This document shows, piece after piece, positions 8,896-16,895 of a DNA stretch of 64,000 bases. The notes under the pieces were generated by a model. It was not told where the DNA came from and did no database searches. It saw only the letters and a program-made list of their open reading frames with translations. The DNA comes from Clostridium_X cadaveris (lineage in GTDB: Bacteria; Bacillota; Clostridia; Clostridiales; Clostridiaceae). The stretch's first letter is position 1. The number at the start of each line of letters is the position of its first letter. The DNA lies in assembly GCF_039521325.1 (NCBI RefSeq), contig NZ_BAAACD010000007.1; one strand, written 5' to 3'. Position numbers and translations under genes: made by a program.

Positions 8896-9013
8896 CTGTA
8901 CCGTATCTTTAAATCTTTAACCTTATAACTGTACCTTGTATCTATTGATGTCATACTATAAGATTAAGTGTGGTGTTTTATCTGATACATTCAAATCAAA
9001 TCAGATGAGACAC
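8896..9013 (+). promoter_or_regulatory. leader of the MATE gene: direct repeats and hairpin
   Basis: Two direct repeats, CTGTACCGTATCT (8896-8908) and CTGTACCTTGTATCT (8929-8943), are followed by an imperfect inverted repeat GTGTTTTATCTGAT (8973-8986) / ATCAGATGAGACAC (9000-9013), paired with two G-T wobbles. No T-run follows, so it is not a simple terminator. It may be an operator or attenuator for drug-responsive expression; no regulator gene is adjacent. Confidence 0.35.
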
Positions 9014-9042
9014 AATTACTTAAACAGGGGGACTATATATAA

Positions 9043-10389
9043 ATGGATTCAAGTTCATCATTAATGACAGAAGGATGTATATGGAGGAAAATAGTTAAAT
9101 TTGCACTACCAATATGCTGGGGAAACTTATTTCAGCAATTGTATAACATCGTTGACTCTGTTGTTGTTGGAAATTTCGTAGGAAGAGATGCTTTAGCAGC
9201 CATAAGTTCTACAGGATCATTAATCTTTCTATTGGTTGGATTTTTTGGCGGTATCTTCATGGGAGCTGGAGTTGTCATATCTAAATATTTCGGAGCTGGC
9301 AAAAAAGATTCTGTGCAAAGATCCATTCATACTTCCATTGCTTTTGCCATAATAGCTGGGATAATTCTAACTATAGTAGGTACGCTGCTTACTCCTCAGA
9401 TATTAAGACTTATGGGAACACCTGACTCTGTATTCTCTAATGCAACACTATATGTACGAATTTACTTTATGGGTATATTATCCATAGTTCTATATAATAC
9501 TTCAAGTGGTATTTTTCAAGCTGTTGGCGACAGCAAGCATCCTCTTTACTATCTTATAATATCATCAATTGTAAATGTTGTTTTAGACCTTATTTTTGTA
9601 GTTGTATTTGAATGGGGAATAGGCGGTGCTGCTATAGCTACTGTAATTTCTCAAACAGTAAGCGTAGTTCTTGCCTTCTATAAGCTAAGCACTACTACTG
9701 ATGTATACAAAATAGATTTTAAGAAAATACGCATTGATCCTATGATATTAAAAGAAATTATTCGTTTAGGACTTCCCGCAGGCATACAAAATTCCGTAAT
9801 TGCTCTTGCAAATGTAGTTGTACAAGCCAATATAAATGCCTTTGGTTCTGTAGCCATGGCTGGATGTGGTTCCTATTCAAAAATTGAAGGTTTTGTATTT
9901 ATTCCAATAACAAGCTTTGCCATGTCTATGACTACCTTTATAGGGCAAAATCTTGGAGCGAAAAAATACGACAGAGCAAAGGAAGGTGCTAAATTTGGAA
10001 TAATATCTTCCTTAATCTTGGCTGAAATAATCGGTATTATATTTTTCATATTAGCGCCTCAACTAGTATCACTATTCAACACTGAACCAGAAGTAGTTCA
10101 ATTTGGAACATCTCAGTCAAGGACTATCGCGTTATTCTATTTCTTACTAGCTTTCTCACATTGTATAGCTGGTATATTAAGAGGTGCTGGAAAATCTATA
10201 GTTCCTATGTTTGTAATGCTTTTATGCTGGTGCATAATAAGAGTTACTTATATAACAATAACAACTCACTTTATTCCACAGATTCAAGTAGTATTCTGGG
10301 CTTATCCATTGACCTGGTCCTTAAGTTCAATCATATTCCTTATATACTATTTGAAATCAGACTGGATTCACGGATTTGAGAAAAAATAA
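9043..10389 (+). CDS. MATE family efflux transporter
   Basis: Integral membrane protein of 448 residues with about 12 hydrophobic segments and MATE hallmarks: WGNLFQQLYNIVDSVVVGNF near the start and the internal repeat starting near IRLGLPAGIQNSVIA (about residue 240). MATE proteins export cationic drugs or metabolites using Na+ or H+ gradients. GGGGGAC precedes the ATG. The gene stands alone, with an elaborate leader upstream and a convergent terminator downstream. The substrate cannot be deduced. Confidence 0.9.
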   Translation: MDSSSSLMTEGCIWRKIVKFALPICWGNLFQQLYNIVDSVVVGNFVGRDALAAISSTGSLIFLLVGFFGGIFMGAGVVISKYFGAGKKDSVQRSIHTSIAFAIIAGIILTIVGTLLTPQILRLMGTPDSVFSNATLYVRIYFMGILSIVLYNTSSGIFQAVGDSKHPLYYLIISSIVNVVLDLIFVVVFEWGIGGAAIATVISQTVSVVLAFYKLSTTTDVYKIDFKKIRIDPMILKEIIRLGLPAGIQNSVIALANVVVQANINAFGSVAMAGCGSYSKIEGFVFIPITSFAMSMTTFIGQNLGAKKYDRAKEGAKFGIISSLILAEIIGIIFFILAPQLVSLFNTEPEVVQFGTSQSRTIALFYFLLAFSHCIAGILRGAGKSIVPMFVMLLCWCIIRVTYITITTHFIPQIQVVFWAYPLTWSLSSIIFLIYYLKSDWIHGFEKK

Positions 10390-10477
10390 ATTTAAGTGAA
10401 GAGATAATAGTTTTTGAGATTTTTATTCTTTTCATAATATAAATTTCTCCTATAATTCATTCTTCTTTTTATTCATT

Positions 10478-10513
10478 AAAGAACCCATCATACTTTTGCA
10501 TGATGGGTTCTTT
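10478..10513. terminator. bidirectional terminator
   Basis: Inverted repeat AAAGAACCCATCAT / ATGATGGGTTCTTT between the convergent MATE and DUF1177 genes; T-runs on either strand. Confidence 0.85.
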
Positions 10514-10552
10514 AGCTTGTGAAATCATCTTTGATAGCAAATTATTATAAAA

Positions 10553-11491
10553 TCACTTTGTTCCTTGCGTTTGAATATGATTCATAGAACCATATAATTT
10601 TATTATTCTACTATATTCCTCTTTATCATAGAATGAGCACTGATTCTTTCCAAAGTATTTTGCAACTTCTATCATGAATCTTCCTGCTTCCTCTAAATCA
10701 TTTATGTGAGTTGAACCTGTCGCACATCCTGGAACCATTGTTTCAGTAGTTATAGCCACTCCTACTACAGGAACTGTAGTAGCTGTAGATGGCTGCAATA
10801 TGCTATTAATATGATATATATCATTTCCATATGGAGTTATATCTTGAGTTGTTAATGCAAATACACTTGGAAGTTCTCCTGTTGTTGTCTGCATTATATC
10901 CATAAGGTCATCACTTACTCTTAATATATATCCTTCTTTAACTGTTGGAGATATTGCAAAACCACGCTTATTTATTATTCTATTTCCCTTTGTTGTATCA
11001 ACTGAAAGTATAGCATCAAGTTCATCTGTTACTTCTTCTTGATTAACTTGTGCAATATCTACAGGAGATCCCATAAAAGGTACTGGCTTATGTGGACTAG
11101 TCGGTGCATCTGGGCACACATGAGTTGATATGAATACATCTCCCTCAAGGAAGTCTCCCTTATTCTGCATATTTAAAAGTTCTGCCGCTATAGCAAGAGC
11201 AACTAAAGCTCCATCTCCATCTGATACAAACCCTGTCATTTCTGGACGAGCACCTAAGCCGCCAAGTCTTCCTAGAAGTCCTATAGTAGGAGCTGAGTTT
11301 CCACTATTTTTTCCGTTAGTGCCAGGTATTCTTATTCTAATCATATGTGTCTGACCTTTTTCTCCTACTAAAGGATAAGTCTCCGCATCTACCTCTGGAT
11401 TTATATTTTTTAGATATTTTAAAACTGTTTCCCCATCTAAATTCTTACTGTCAAGTATGTCATATAACTCTATTAAGTGCTTTAGTAACAT
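10553..11491 (-). CDS. DUF1177 family protein
   Basis: Protein of 312 residues recognised as DUF1177, a family of unknown function commonly found beside M20 peptidases and transporters. Conserved-looking blocks are IGLLGRLGGLGARPEMTGFV, DVFISTHVCPDAP and MVPGCATGSTHINDLE. No signal or membrane segment. It is last in a four-gene operon: its ribosome binding site (AGGGGG) overlaps the stop of the M20 gene, 14 bases away. The context suggests a role in breaking down or sensing an imported amide or peptide compound. The biochemistry is unknown. Confidence 0.8.
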   Translation of the reverse strand: MLLKHLIELYDILDSKNLDGETVLKYLKNINPEVDAETYPLVGEKGQTHMIRIRIPGTNGKNSGNSAPTIGLLGRLGGLGARPEMTGFVSDGDGALVALAIAAELLNMQNKGDFLEGDVFISTHVCPDAPTSPHKPVPFMGSPVDIAQVNQEEVTDELDAILSVDTTKGNRIINKRGFAISPTVKEGYILRVSDDLMDIMQTTTGELPSVFALTTQDITPYGNDIYHINSILQPSTATTVPVVGVAITTETMVPGCATGSTHINDLEEAGRFMIEVAKYFGKNQCSFYDKEEYSRIIKLYGSMNHIQTQGTK

Positions 11492-11505
11492 TTCTAGCTA
11501 ACCCC

Positions 11506-12651
11506 CTATTTTTCTAGTAATACATCAAGTGCACTAAGTGCTAATACTCTAACTGCTGCACTAAGTGTACGAAGTCCCTCTGCTCCACCTGAAGCTTTTG
11601 CAAAATCAAGTGTATGCGTTCCAATTCCCCTCTTTAATCTTATATAGAATTGAATTGTTGGAATTTCATGAGTTACATTTCCAACATCTGTGGAACCTAT
11701 TCCCTGAGTATAGTCACGCTCTATATACTCCTCATTTATAAACTCCATATTTTTACGAACATAGTTTACTAATTTCTTATCATTTCTTACATCTTTTAAT
11801 AGTACACTGTTTTGCTTTATATCAACTGTAGCACCAACACACATTGCTGCACCTTTAGCACAGTTATTTATAACTTCTACTACTTCCATCAAATACTCAT
11901 ATTCTAATGCACGTATGTTAAATACTGCTGTTGCTTTATCACTAATTGTATTATGAGCAGTTCCTCCATTAGTTATAATTCCATGTACACGTGTATAATC
12001 TTTAAAATGTAATCTCATTGCGTCTACAGCATTAAACATCTGTATAACTCCGCTTAATGCATTTACACCCTTCCAAGGGAATGCAGCTGAATGTGCTGGT
12101 TTTCCATGGAAAGTAAATTCCATATTTACACTTGCAAAAGAAATATCATCTGGGATAGATTCATCTGTTGGATGCATAATAAGTGCTGCATCTATTCCCT
12201 TAAATGCTCCTTCATCAAGCATTACACATTTTCCACCTACATTCTCTTCAGCAGGTGTTCCCATAACCTTTAATATTCCCCCAATATTATTCTTTTGCAT
12301 AATTTCTTTAAGAACTACACCTGCTCCCGTAGAACTTGTCCCAATAATATTATGCCCACATCCATGTCCAATCTCTGGCAAGCAATCATACTCTGCTAAA
12401 AGAGCTACTGTTGGACCTGGCTTTCCACTATCATAAGTGGCTATAAAGGCCGTTTCTAAACTTCCAACTCCTCTTTCCACATTAAATCCGTTCTCTTCAA
12501 GATAATCACAAAGTATCTTTTGTGCTTTAAATTCCTTTAAGCCAAGCTCTGGATTTGAAAAAATATAACTGCAAATGTTCCCAAGTTCTTGCTGTTTCTC
12601 TTCTGAAAGAGTACATATTTCCTCTTTATATTCACGAATTCTATCTTCCAT
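11506..12651 (-). CDS. M20 family metallopeptidase/amidohydrolase
   Basis: M20D-type amidohydrolase of 381 residues, related to AbgB and N-acyl amino acid hydrolases. Metal-site motifs are visible: LPEIGHGCGHN, PAEENVGGK, ALIMHPTDE, and GIGSTDVGNVTHEIP near the C-terminus. A dimerisation (lid) domain occupies the middle (about residues 175-290). It probably hydrolyses an N-acyl or amide bond in the cytoplasm. I start at the ATG preceded by GGAGTGGAG, 21 bases inside the longest frame. It lies between the two membrane proteins and DUF1177, suggesting the substrate enters through those membrane proteins. Confidence 0.85.
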   Translation of the reverse strand: MEDRIREYKEEICTLSEEKQQELGNICSYIFSNPELGLKEFKAQKILCDYLEENGFNVERGVGSLETAFIATYDSGKPGPTVALLAEYDCLPEIGHGCGHNIIGTSSTGAGVVLKEIMQKNNIGGILKVMGTPAEENVGGKCVMLDEGAFKGIDAALIMHPTDESIPDDISFASVNMEFTFHGKPAHSAAFPWKGVNALSGVIQMFNAVDAMRLHFKDYTRVHGIITNGGTAHNTISDKATAVFNIRALEYEYLMEVVEVINNCAKGAAMCVGATVDIKQNSVLLKDVRNDKKLVNYVRKNMEFINEEYIERDYTQGIGSTDVGNVTHEIPTIQFYIRLKRGIGTHTLDFAKASGGAEGLRTLSAAVRVLALSALDVLLEK

Positions 12652-12721
12652 ATTCTCCACTCCATTCCGCAATGCCTAACTCAGCCTGCTATTTTATATT
12701 AATATTTTAAAACCCCTCTTT

Positions 12722-13186
12722 TTAAATCATTCCCTTTGTAGACAGTACAAGATTTGCAATTGTAGCTGAGAAGAAATATGTTGATGCCATGACTACAAAA
12801 GAAACCAAAACTATTTTCCAGCTTAACTTTTTAAATACATCAAGCTGATCCCCAACTGATATTCCTGCAAAAGCTACCAATGGAAGTCCAACTAGTCCAA
12901 AACTCATTGATCCCATTGAATTAACTATAAATTCTTGTAATGGAGATATTGGAAGCGTAAGGAAAAATGAAACCAATGTAGCCCATGCAAACCCTGGTAA
13001 ATTAGGTTTTTTTATAAAGTTTTTTAATACTAATGCGATAAATACCATAGCAAAACTAACTGCCGTTGAAAGCAATAATCCTTTTACCTCAGTACCTTGT
13101 GAAAAAATGTGAATCAAAGCAACTATGCCATATATTATAACCACATACTTAAGCTGCTCCATTATATCTAAAACTGTACTTTTCAT
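12722..13186 (-). CDS. small integral membrane protein, DUF3100 partner
   Basis: Protein of 154 residues with about five hydrophobic helices. I do not recognise the family with certainty. It follows the DUF3100 membrane gene by 25 bases and precedes the M20 peptidase by 70. The arrangement fits a second subunit of a two-component transporter. A good ribosome binding site (AAGGGGA) precedes the start. Function is inferred from position only. Confidence 0.7.
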   Translation of the reverse strand: MKSTVLDIMEQLKYVVIIYGIVALIHIFSQGTEVKGLLLSTAVSFAMVFIALVLKNFIKKPNLPGFAWATLVSFFLTLPISPLQEFIVNSMGSMSFGLVGLPLVAFAGISVGDQLDVFKKLSWKIVLVSFVVMASTYFFSATIANLVLSTKGMI

Positions 13187-13211
13187 TACTATTTCCCCTT
13201 TCTCATATTAA

Positions 13212-14072
13212 TTAAGCTATGTTTGCCTTTTTTCTATCTTCCTTCTTTGAAAATAATTTATCTCTTAATTTTTCTATAGGAGGTGCAACCTTTTTATAAT
13301 AGAAGTTAGCTAAAGGCAGTGCTACAAACATTTCAACATAAACTCCTGTAACTGCTGTTATCATTCCACTTGTGGCTGAATATGCTAAAATTTGCTCTGC
13401 AAACATTGGATCTGCTGCTCCACTAAGAGCTGCTGTTGCGGCACTCATCATAGATGCACTTCCCATTCCTGATGCCATTGCCAAAGCATATGGATGTAAT
13501 CCAATTCCTAATCCAATTGGTGCTAATAATGAAAACACTATAGCTCCAAACACACTTCCACTTATGTAAGTTCCTAATGTCCCCATACCTTCTCTAGAAT
13601 TTAATCCATATTTATCCCCTATAATTCCTAATGCTGTATCTCTGCAAAGTGAGAATGTTCCTCCTACAGCGCTTCTTCCAAGACCTAATAAAACTCCTAA
13701 TGGAAGTGCTATAAGCATTGTCATAACGTTTCCTGCTTCTTGAAATAATAACGCTGGACCTGCTTCTAGAACTATTCCTACTTTTGGACCTGCACTAATA
13801 CCAAACATGATTCCTAATGGATAAAGTGTTAATGATAATAAATAAGGAGCTATTTTAATCTCCTTTTCTGTAATAAACTTTTTAACCGCTGGGATTACTT
13901 TTCCTAAAAGCTGTGGTGAAAGAGCTATACCTAGCATAATTGCCCAAATCATTGTCATGATCTTAACTGGTATGCCGAAAACAGTAAATTGAAGAGGCCC
14001 CATTGCTTCTGCTATTAAACAAATAATTATAGCAGCTATCAAACAATTAATACTGCCTGTATTCCTTTTCAT
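13212..14072 (-). CDS. DUF3100-like multi-spanning membrane protein
   Basis: Protein of 286 residues with about eight hydrophobic segments and Gly-rich loops (GLGRSAVGGTFSLCRDTA; ASGMGSASMMSAATAALSG). It matches my recollection of DUF3100, a putative transporter family linked to M20 peptidases. It is first in the minus-strand operon and divergent from a PucR-type regulator. It probably imports the compound the M20 enzyme cleaves. GGGGGAA lies before the ATG. The family assignment is moderately sure; transport is inferred. Confidence 0.65.
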   Translation of the reverse strand: MKRNTGSINCLIAAIIICLIAEAMGPLQFTVFGIPVKIMTMIWAIMLGIALSPQLLGKVIPAVKKFITEKEIKIAPYLLSLTLYPLGIMFGISAGPKVGIVLEAGPALLFQEAGNVMTMLIALPLGVLLGLGRSAVGGTFSLCRDTALGIIGDKYGLNSREGMGTLGTYISGSVFGAIVFSLLAPIGLGIGLHPYALAMASGMGSASMMSAATAALSGAADPMFAEQILAYSATSGMITAVTGVYVEMFVALPLANFYYKKVAPPIEKLRDKLFSKKEDRKKANIA

Positions 14073-14200
14073 CTATAATTCCCCCTTTTTCACGTTTAAT
14101 TTTTAAATATTTTAATTTTTCTTAAATGTTAATATAATTATAAATGGACATACATGAAGCTGTCTAGGTTCAGTCTATCCAAGAAATCACCACAGTTATA

Positions 14201-14213
14201 GTGCACATTGCAC
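14201..14213. promoter_or_regulatory. GTGCA-CAT-TGCAC palindrome in the divergent promoter
   Basis: Perfect 5-3-5 inverted repeat between the transporter operon and the PucR-type gene. It is a candidate site for that regulator; there is no further support in the window. Confidence 0.35.
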
Positions 14214-14338
14214 AATAATATTATTTGAAACTGGTAAAGGAAAACCTTTTCTCGTTGACAATTAATACTCTTATTCTTATAATTATTACAATACTGTTGG
14301 TAAAGTTAGTCATATTACACTACAAAGGAGGAAAATGT

Positions 14339-15982
14339 ATGTCATTAACAATTAGAGATGCCCTTAATTTTGGTGGCTTAAAAAAATGTAAATTAGTGGC
14401 TGGAAGCAAAGGATTGTCGAATATAATTCTACATACAAATTCAATGGAGATTCCAGATATAGAACCATGGCTTACCAAGGGTGAACTTCTAGTAACTACA
14501 GGCTATGCTTTGAAAAGTTCTTCTATAAATTTAATAGACTTAATAAACATAGTTTATAGAACTCATGCGTCAGGAATCGCAATAAAAACTAGATTTATTG
14601 GACCATTTTCAAAGGAAACCATTGATCTGGCTGATGAACTCGGAGTTCCATTAATTGAAATGCCAGATGATCTTCCATTTGTTGAAGTACTCACTCCTTT
14701 AATGAAATCAATAATGGATGAACATCATTCAAGACTAGAATATTCTCAAACCATACATAATAAATTTATAGATCTAGAATTGAATGGTGGAGGATTCAGC
14801 GCAATTTCAAGCGTATTGTATACCCTTTTAAAACTGCCTAACGCTATAGTGGATTCTAACTTTGAAATTGAAACAATAAAATCTTCATCAGCAAATCATA
14901 CTAGTTCATTAAATTATTTTTGCAATAAGCTTCTATCTGTTCCTTCTATACTTAGTTTCAAAAATAAACCAATAGTATTTTATAGAGATCTTGAAACAAA
15001 TACTTTATATAAAATAAGAAAGATAAGTAATAAAGATAAAATTCATGGTTACCTTATTTTAGAAGAAGATGATGAAATTCAAAATGAAATGGCTGATATA
15101 ATAATTGATCATGCAACTACTGCAATTGCTTTGGAATTCTCCAAAAAAACAGCCTTAGATGAACAAATGAAATTAATAGGGAATCATTTCTACTTAGATA
15201 TAATAGCGGGAAATATAAAAAATGAAGAGGAAGCTAAATTGAGAGCCTTCAATTTAAAATGGCCTTCTCCACCACTTAGACTTGCTATATTTGACGTAGA
15301 TCAATTTGATACTATCATAAAAAATAAGGATGAATTCTATATTCAAGAACTTAAAGAACTTATACTTAACACTATAAGGCTTCATTTGAAAGCTTTGACT
15401 AAAAATTTCAGCATAATTCCTCGAAGTGACAGCTTTACCTGTCTCCTTCCTCATACTTGCAAAAAAGAAGAACTTTCAAAATGCATAAATAATATTCAAA
15501 ATAAAGTTCAAGCCAACTTGCATATAGAGCTTACTGTAGGAATAAGTGTTATTTTTGATTCTTATACATCCTTGCATGAAGCAAACAAGGACGCTAGAGA
15601 AGCTATTAAAATATCACGTTTAATTGGCAGTAATTCAAGGTCTATTTTTATAGAGAATAATCGTCTTGAACAAGCCCTCCTTCAGGTATCTGACAATGAT
15701 ATTATTCAAAAATATATATATGATACTATTTTTATTCTTAAGGACTATGATAAGAAAAATGGTTCTCAGCTATTAGAAACATTAAATCAGCTTATTTTAT
15801 GTATGGGCATAAAAACTCAAGCTGCTCAAAATTTATTCCTTCATAGAAATACACTTATGTATAGAATAAAAAAGATTGAACATTTAACAGGCTATAATCT
15901 ATCAGATAAAAATGACTTACTGTCTTTAGCCGTAGCTATGAAATTCTATCCCTTTGTTGCAAAAAATAAAATATATAAATAA
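14339..15982 (+). CDS. PucR family transcriptional regulator
   Basis: Regulator of 547 residues. The N-terminal PucR (purine catabolism-like) sensor domain begins MSLTIRDALNFGGLKKC and spans about residues 1-125. A middle GGDEF-like/linker region follows. The C-terminal PucR helix-turn-helix (HTH_30) contains AAQNLFLHRNTLMYRIKKIE. I start at the ATG with AAAGGAGGA 6 bases upstream; the frame continues upstream to a TTG but encodes an unlikely hydrophobic leader. It is divergent from the DUF3100/M20/DUF1177 operon and is therefore its likely regulator. The ligand is unknown; PucR-type proteins usually sense a catabolite of the pathway they control. Confidence 0.88.
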   Translation: MSLTIRDALNFGGLKKCKLVAGSKGLSNIILHTNSMEIPDIEPWLTKGELLVTTGYALKSSSINLIDLINIVYRTHASGIAIKTRFIGPFSKETIDLADELGVPLIEMPDDLPFVEVLTPLMKSIMDEHHSRLEYSQTIHNKFIDLELNGGGFSAISSVLYTLLKLPNAIVDSNFEIETIKSSSANHTSSLNYFCNKLLSVPSILSFKNKPIVFYRDLETNTLYKIRKISNKDKIHGYLILEEDDEIQNEMADIIIDHATTAIALEFSKKTALDEQMKLIGNHFYLDIIAGNIKNEEEAKLRAFNLKWPSPPLRLAIFDVDQFDTIIKNKDEFYIQELKELILNTIRLHLKALTKNFSIIPRSDSFTCLLPHTCKKEELSKCINNIQNKVQANLHIELTVGISVIFDSYTSLHEANKDAREAIKISRLIGSNSRSIFIENNRLEQALLQVSDNDIIQKYIYDTIFILKDYDKKNGSQLLETLNQLILCMGIKTQAAQNLFLHRNTLMYRIKKIEHLTGYNLSDKNDLLSLAVAMKFYPFVAKNKIYK

Positions 15983-15984
15983 AA

Positions 15985-16042
15985 ATAGCGAAGCAGTAAA
16001 ATACTACTTCGCTATAAAGTCTAACTTATCGAGGTCACATCA
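15985..16042. repeat. 58-bp dispersed repeat, copy 2
   Basis: Aligned without gaps to 10-67 with six or fewer differences outside the tail. Four of the changes form two compensatory pairs in the hairpin: T/A to A/T in the lower stem (AGCGAAG / CTTCGCT) and again at the loop closure. The tail AAAGTCTAACTTATCGAGGT then CACATCA is nearly invariant. It lies right after the PucR stop and may act as its terminator. Confidence 0.75.
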
Positions 16043-16070
16043 ATTTTAGGTTGCTTTATATTCATTAAAA

Positions 16071-16700
16071 TCACGCAGAATAATCTATTTTTTTTAACTT
16101 ATACACCAGATCATGAGCTTGTAACCCATGTATTATACTTTGTGCTGCTTGTTTTTTTATAGTATCATATTTTTCAAATACTTTTACTGCAGAATCTAAA
16201 TCATTATATACTTTCCAATATCCGCACATAAGACATTGTTTTGATGTACATTTCATAAAGTCTTTCACATCATTTATAGGATAACCTAAAAATATACCTA
16301 GTTCATGTGGGCAGTGGTAAAGTGAATATCTTTCTTTTAACTTACTTAAATAGCTTTCTAAGTCTTGATCTAAAGAATATCCAATCCCAGTTAAGAACTG
16401 ATAACTTTTTTCTGTGAATAAATATGATTTTAATATCTCTGCATTGTATATAAGAAGTATGGCTGAATTTAAATCTTCTCTTAATACTATATAATTTAAT
16501 CCAATATTATCTATGAATTTTCTTCCGTGCTCCATCCATTTCCCGTAGGTATTGTCACAATCTTTTTTTAATGTGACTGTTGCAGATGGTTTGCTTCCCT
16601 CAATAACAATAGACAAATTATATACAAGAAATTTTTCTATATAATCTTTATCATTCATTTCTTTTAAAGTCTCATATAAACTCTTAACTACTGCACACAT
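16071..16700 (-). CDS. DUF3793 family protein
   Basis: Cytoplasmic protein of 209 residues with the signatures I associate with DUF3793: YHCPHELGIFLGYPINDVKD and CLMCGYWKVY. Several conserved Cys and His residues (Cys and His in HCPHE, CLMC) could bind metal or a cofactor. It is the last gene of the feo cluster, 27 bases beyond the FeoB-associated small protein, with AAGGAG before the start. Function is unknown; co-location with FeoB suggests a job in handling ferrous iron. Confidence 0.8.
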   Translation of the reverse strand: MCAVVKSLYETLKEMNDKDYIEKFLVYNLSIVIEGSKPSATVTLKKDCDNTYGKWMEHGRKFIDNIGLNYIVLREDLNSAILLIYNAEILKSYLFTEKSYQFLTGIGYSLDQDLESYLSKLKERYSLYHCPHELGIFLGYPINDVKDFMKCTSKQCLMCGYWKVYNDLDSAVKVFEKYDTIKKQAAQSIIHGLQAHDLVYKLKKIDYSA

Positions 16701-16727
16701 ATTCTTCTCCTTAGTTAATATTTAATA

Positions 16728-16880
16728 TTATTTTGAATGGCACATTCCTGAACTTGGACAATTAGCACAGTTACATCCGCAAGAACTTTTGCCTTTCTTT
16801 TTATCTTTAACCATTTTAAAAATTACTGATGCTACAATTAACAAAACTACTGACCCAACCACCATAGTTGAAAGATTCAT
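16728..16880 (-). CDS. FeoB-associated Cys-rich membrane protein
   Basis: Short gene of 50 residues. One membrane helix (about residues 5-21) is followed by a Lys-rich stretch and a Cys cluster with the pattern CGCNCANC then CHSK. This is the FeoB-associated Cys-rich family (PF12669), thought to help iron delivery at the transporter. It directly follows feoB. Translation might instead begin at a TTG at 16895 (adding five residues), since AGGAG inside the feoB end is better spaced for that codon. Confidence 0.85.
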   Translation of the reverse strand: MNLSTMVVGSVVLLIVASVIFKMVKDKKKGKSSCGCNCANCPSSGMCHSK

Positions 16881-16895
16881 ATTCAAAAATTCCAA

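Noticed and set aside
14225..14338. An N-terminal membrane segment on the PucR-type regulator
   Set aside because: The frame extends upstream to a TTG and would add a hydrophobic stretch, but the perfect AAAGGAGGA site and family alignment place the start at 14339.
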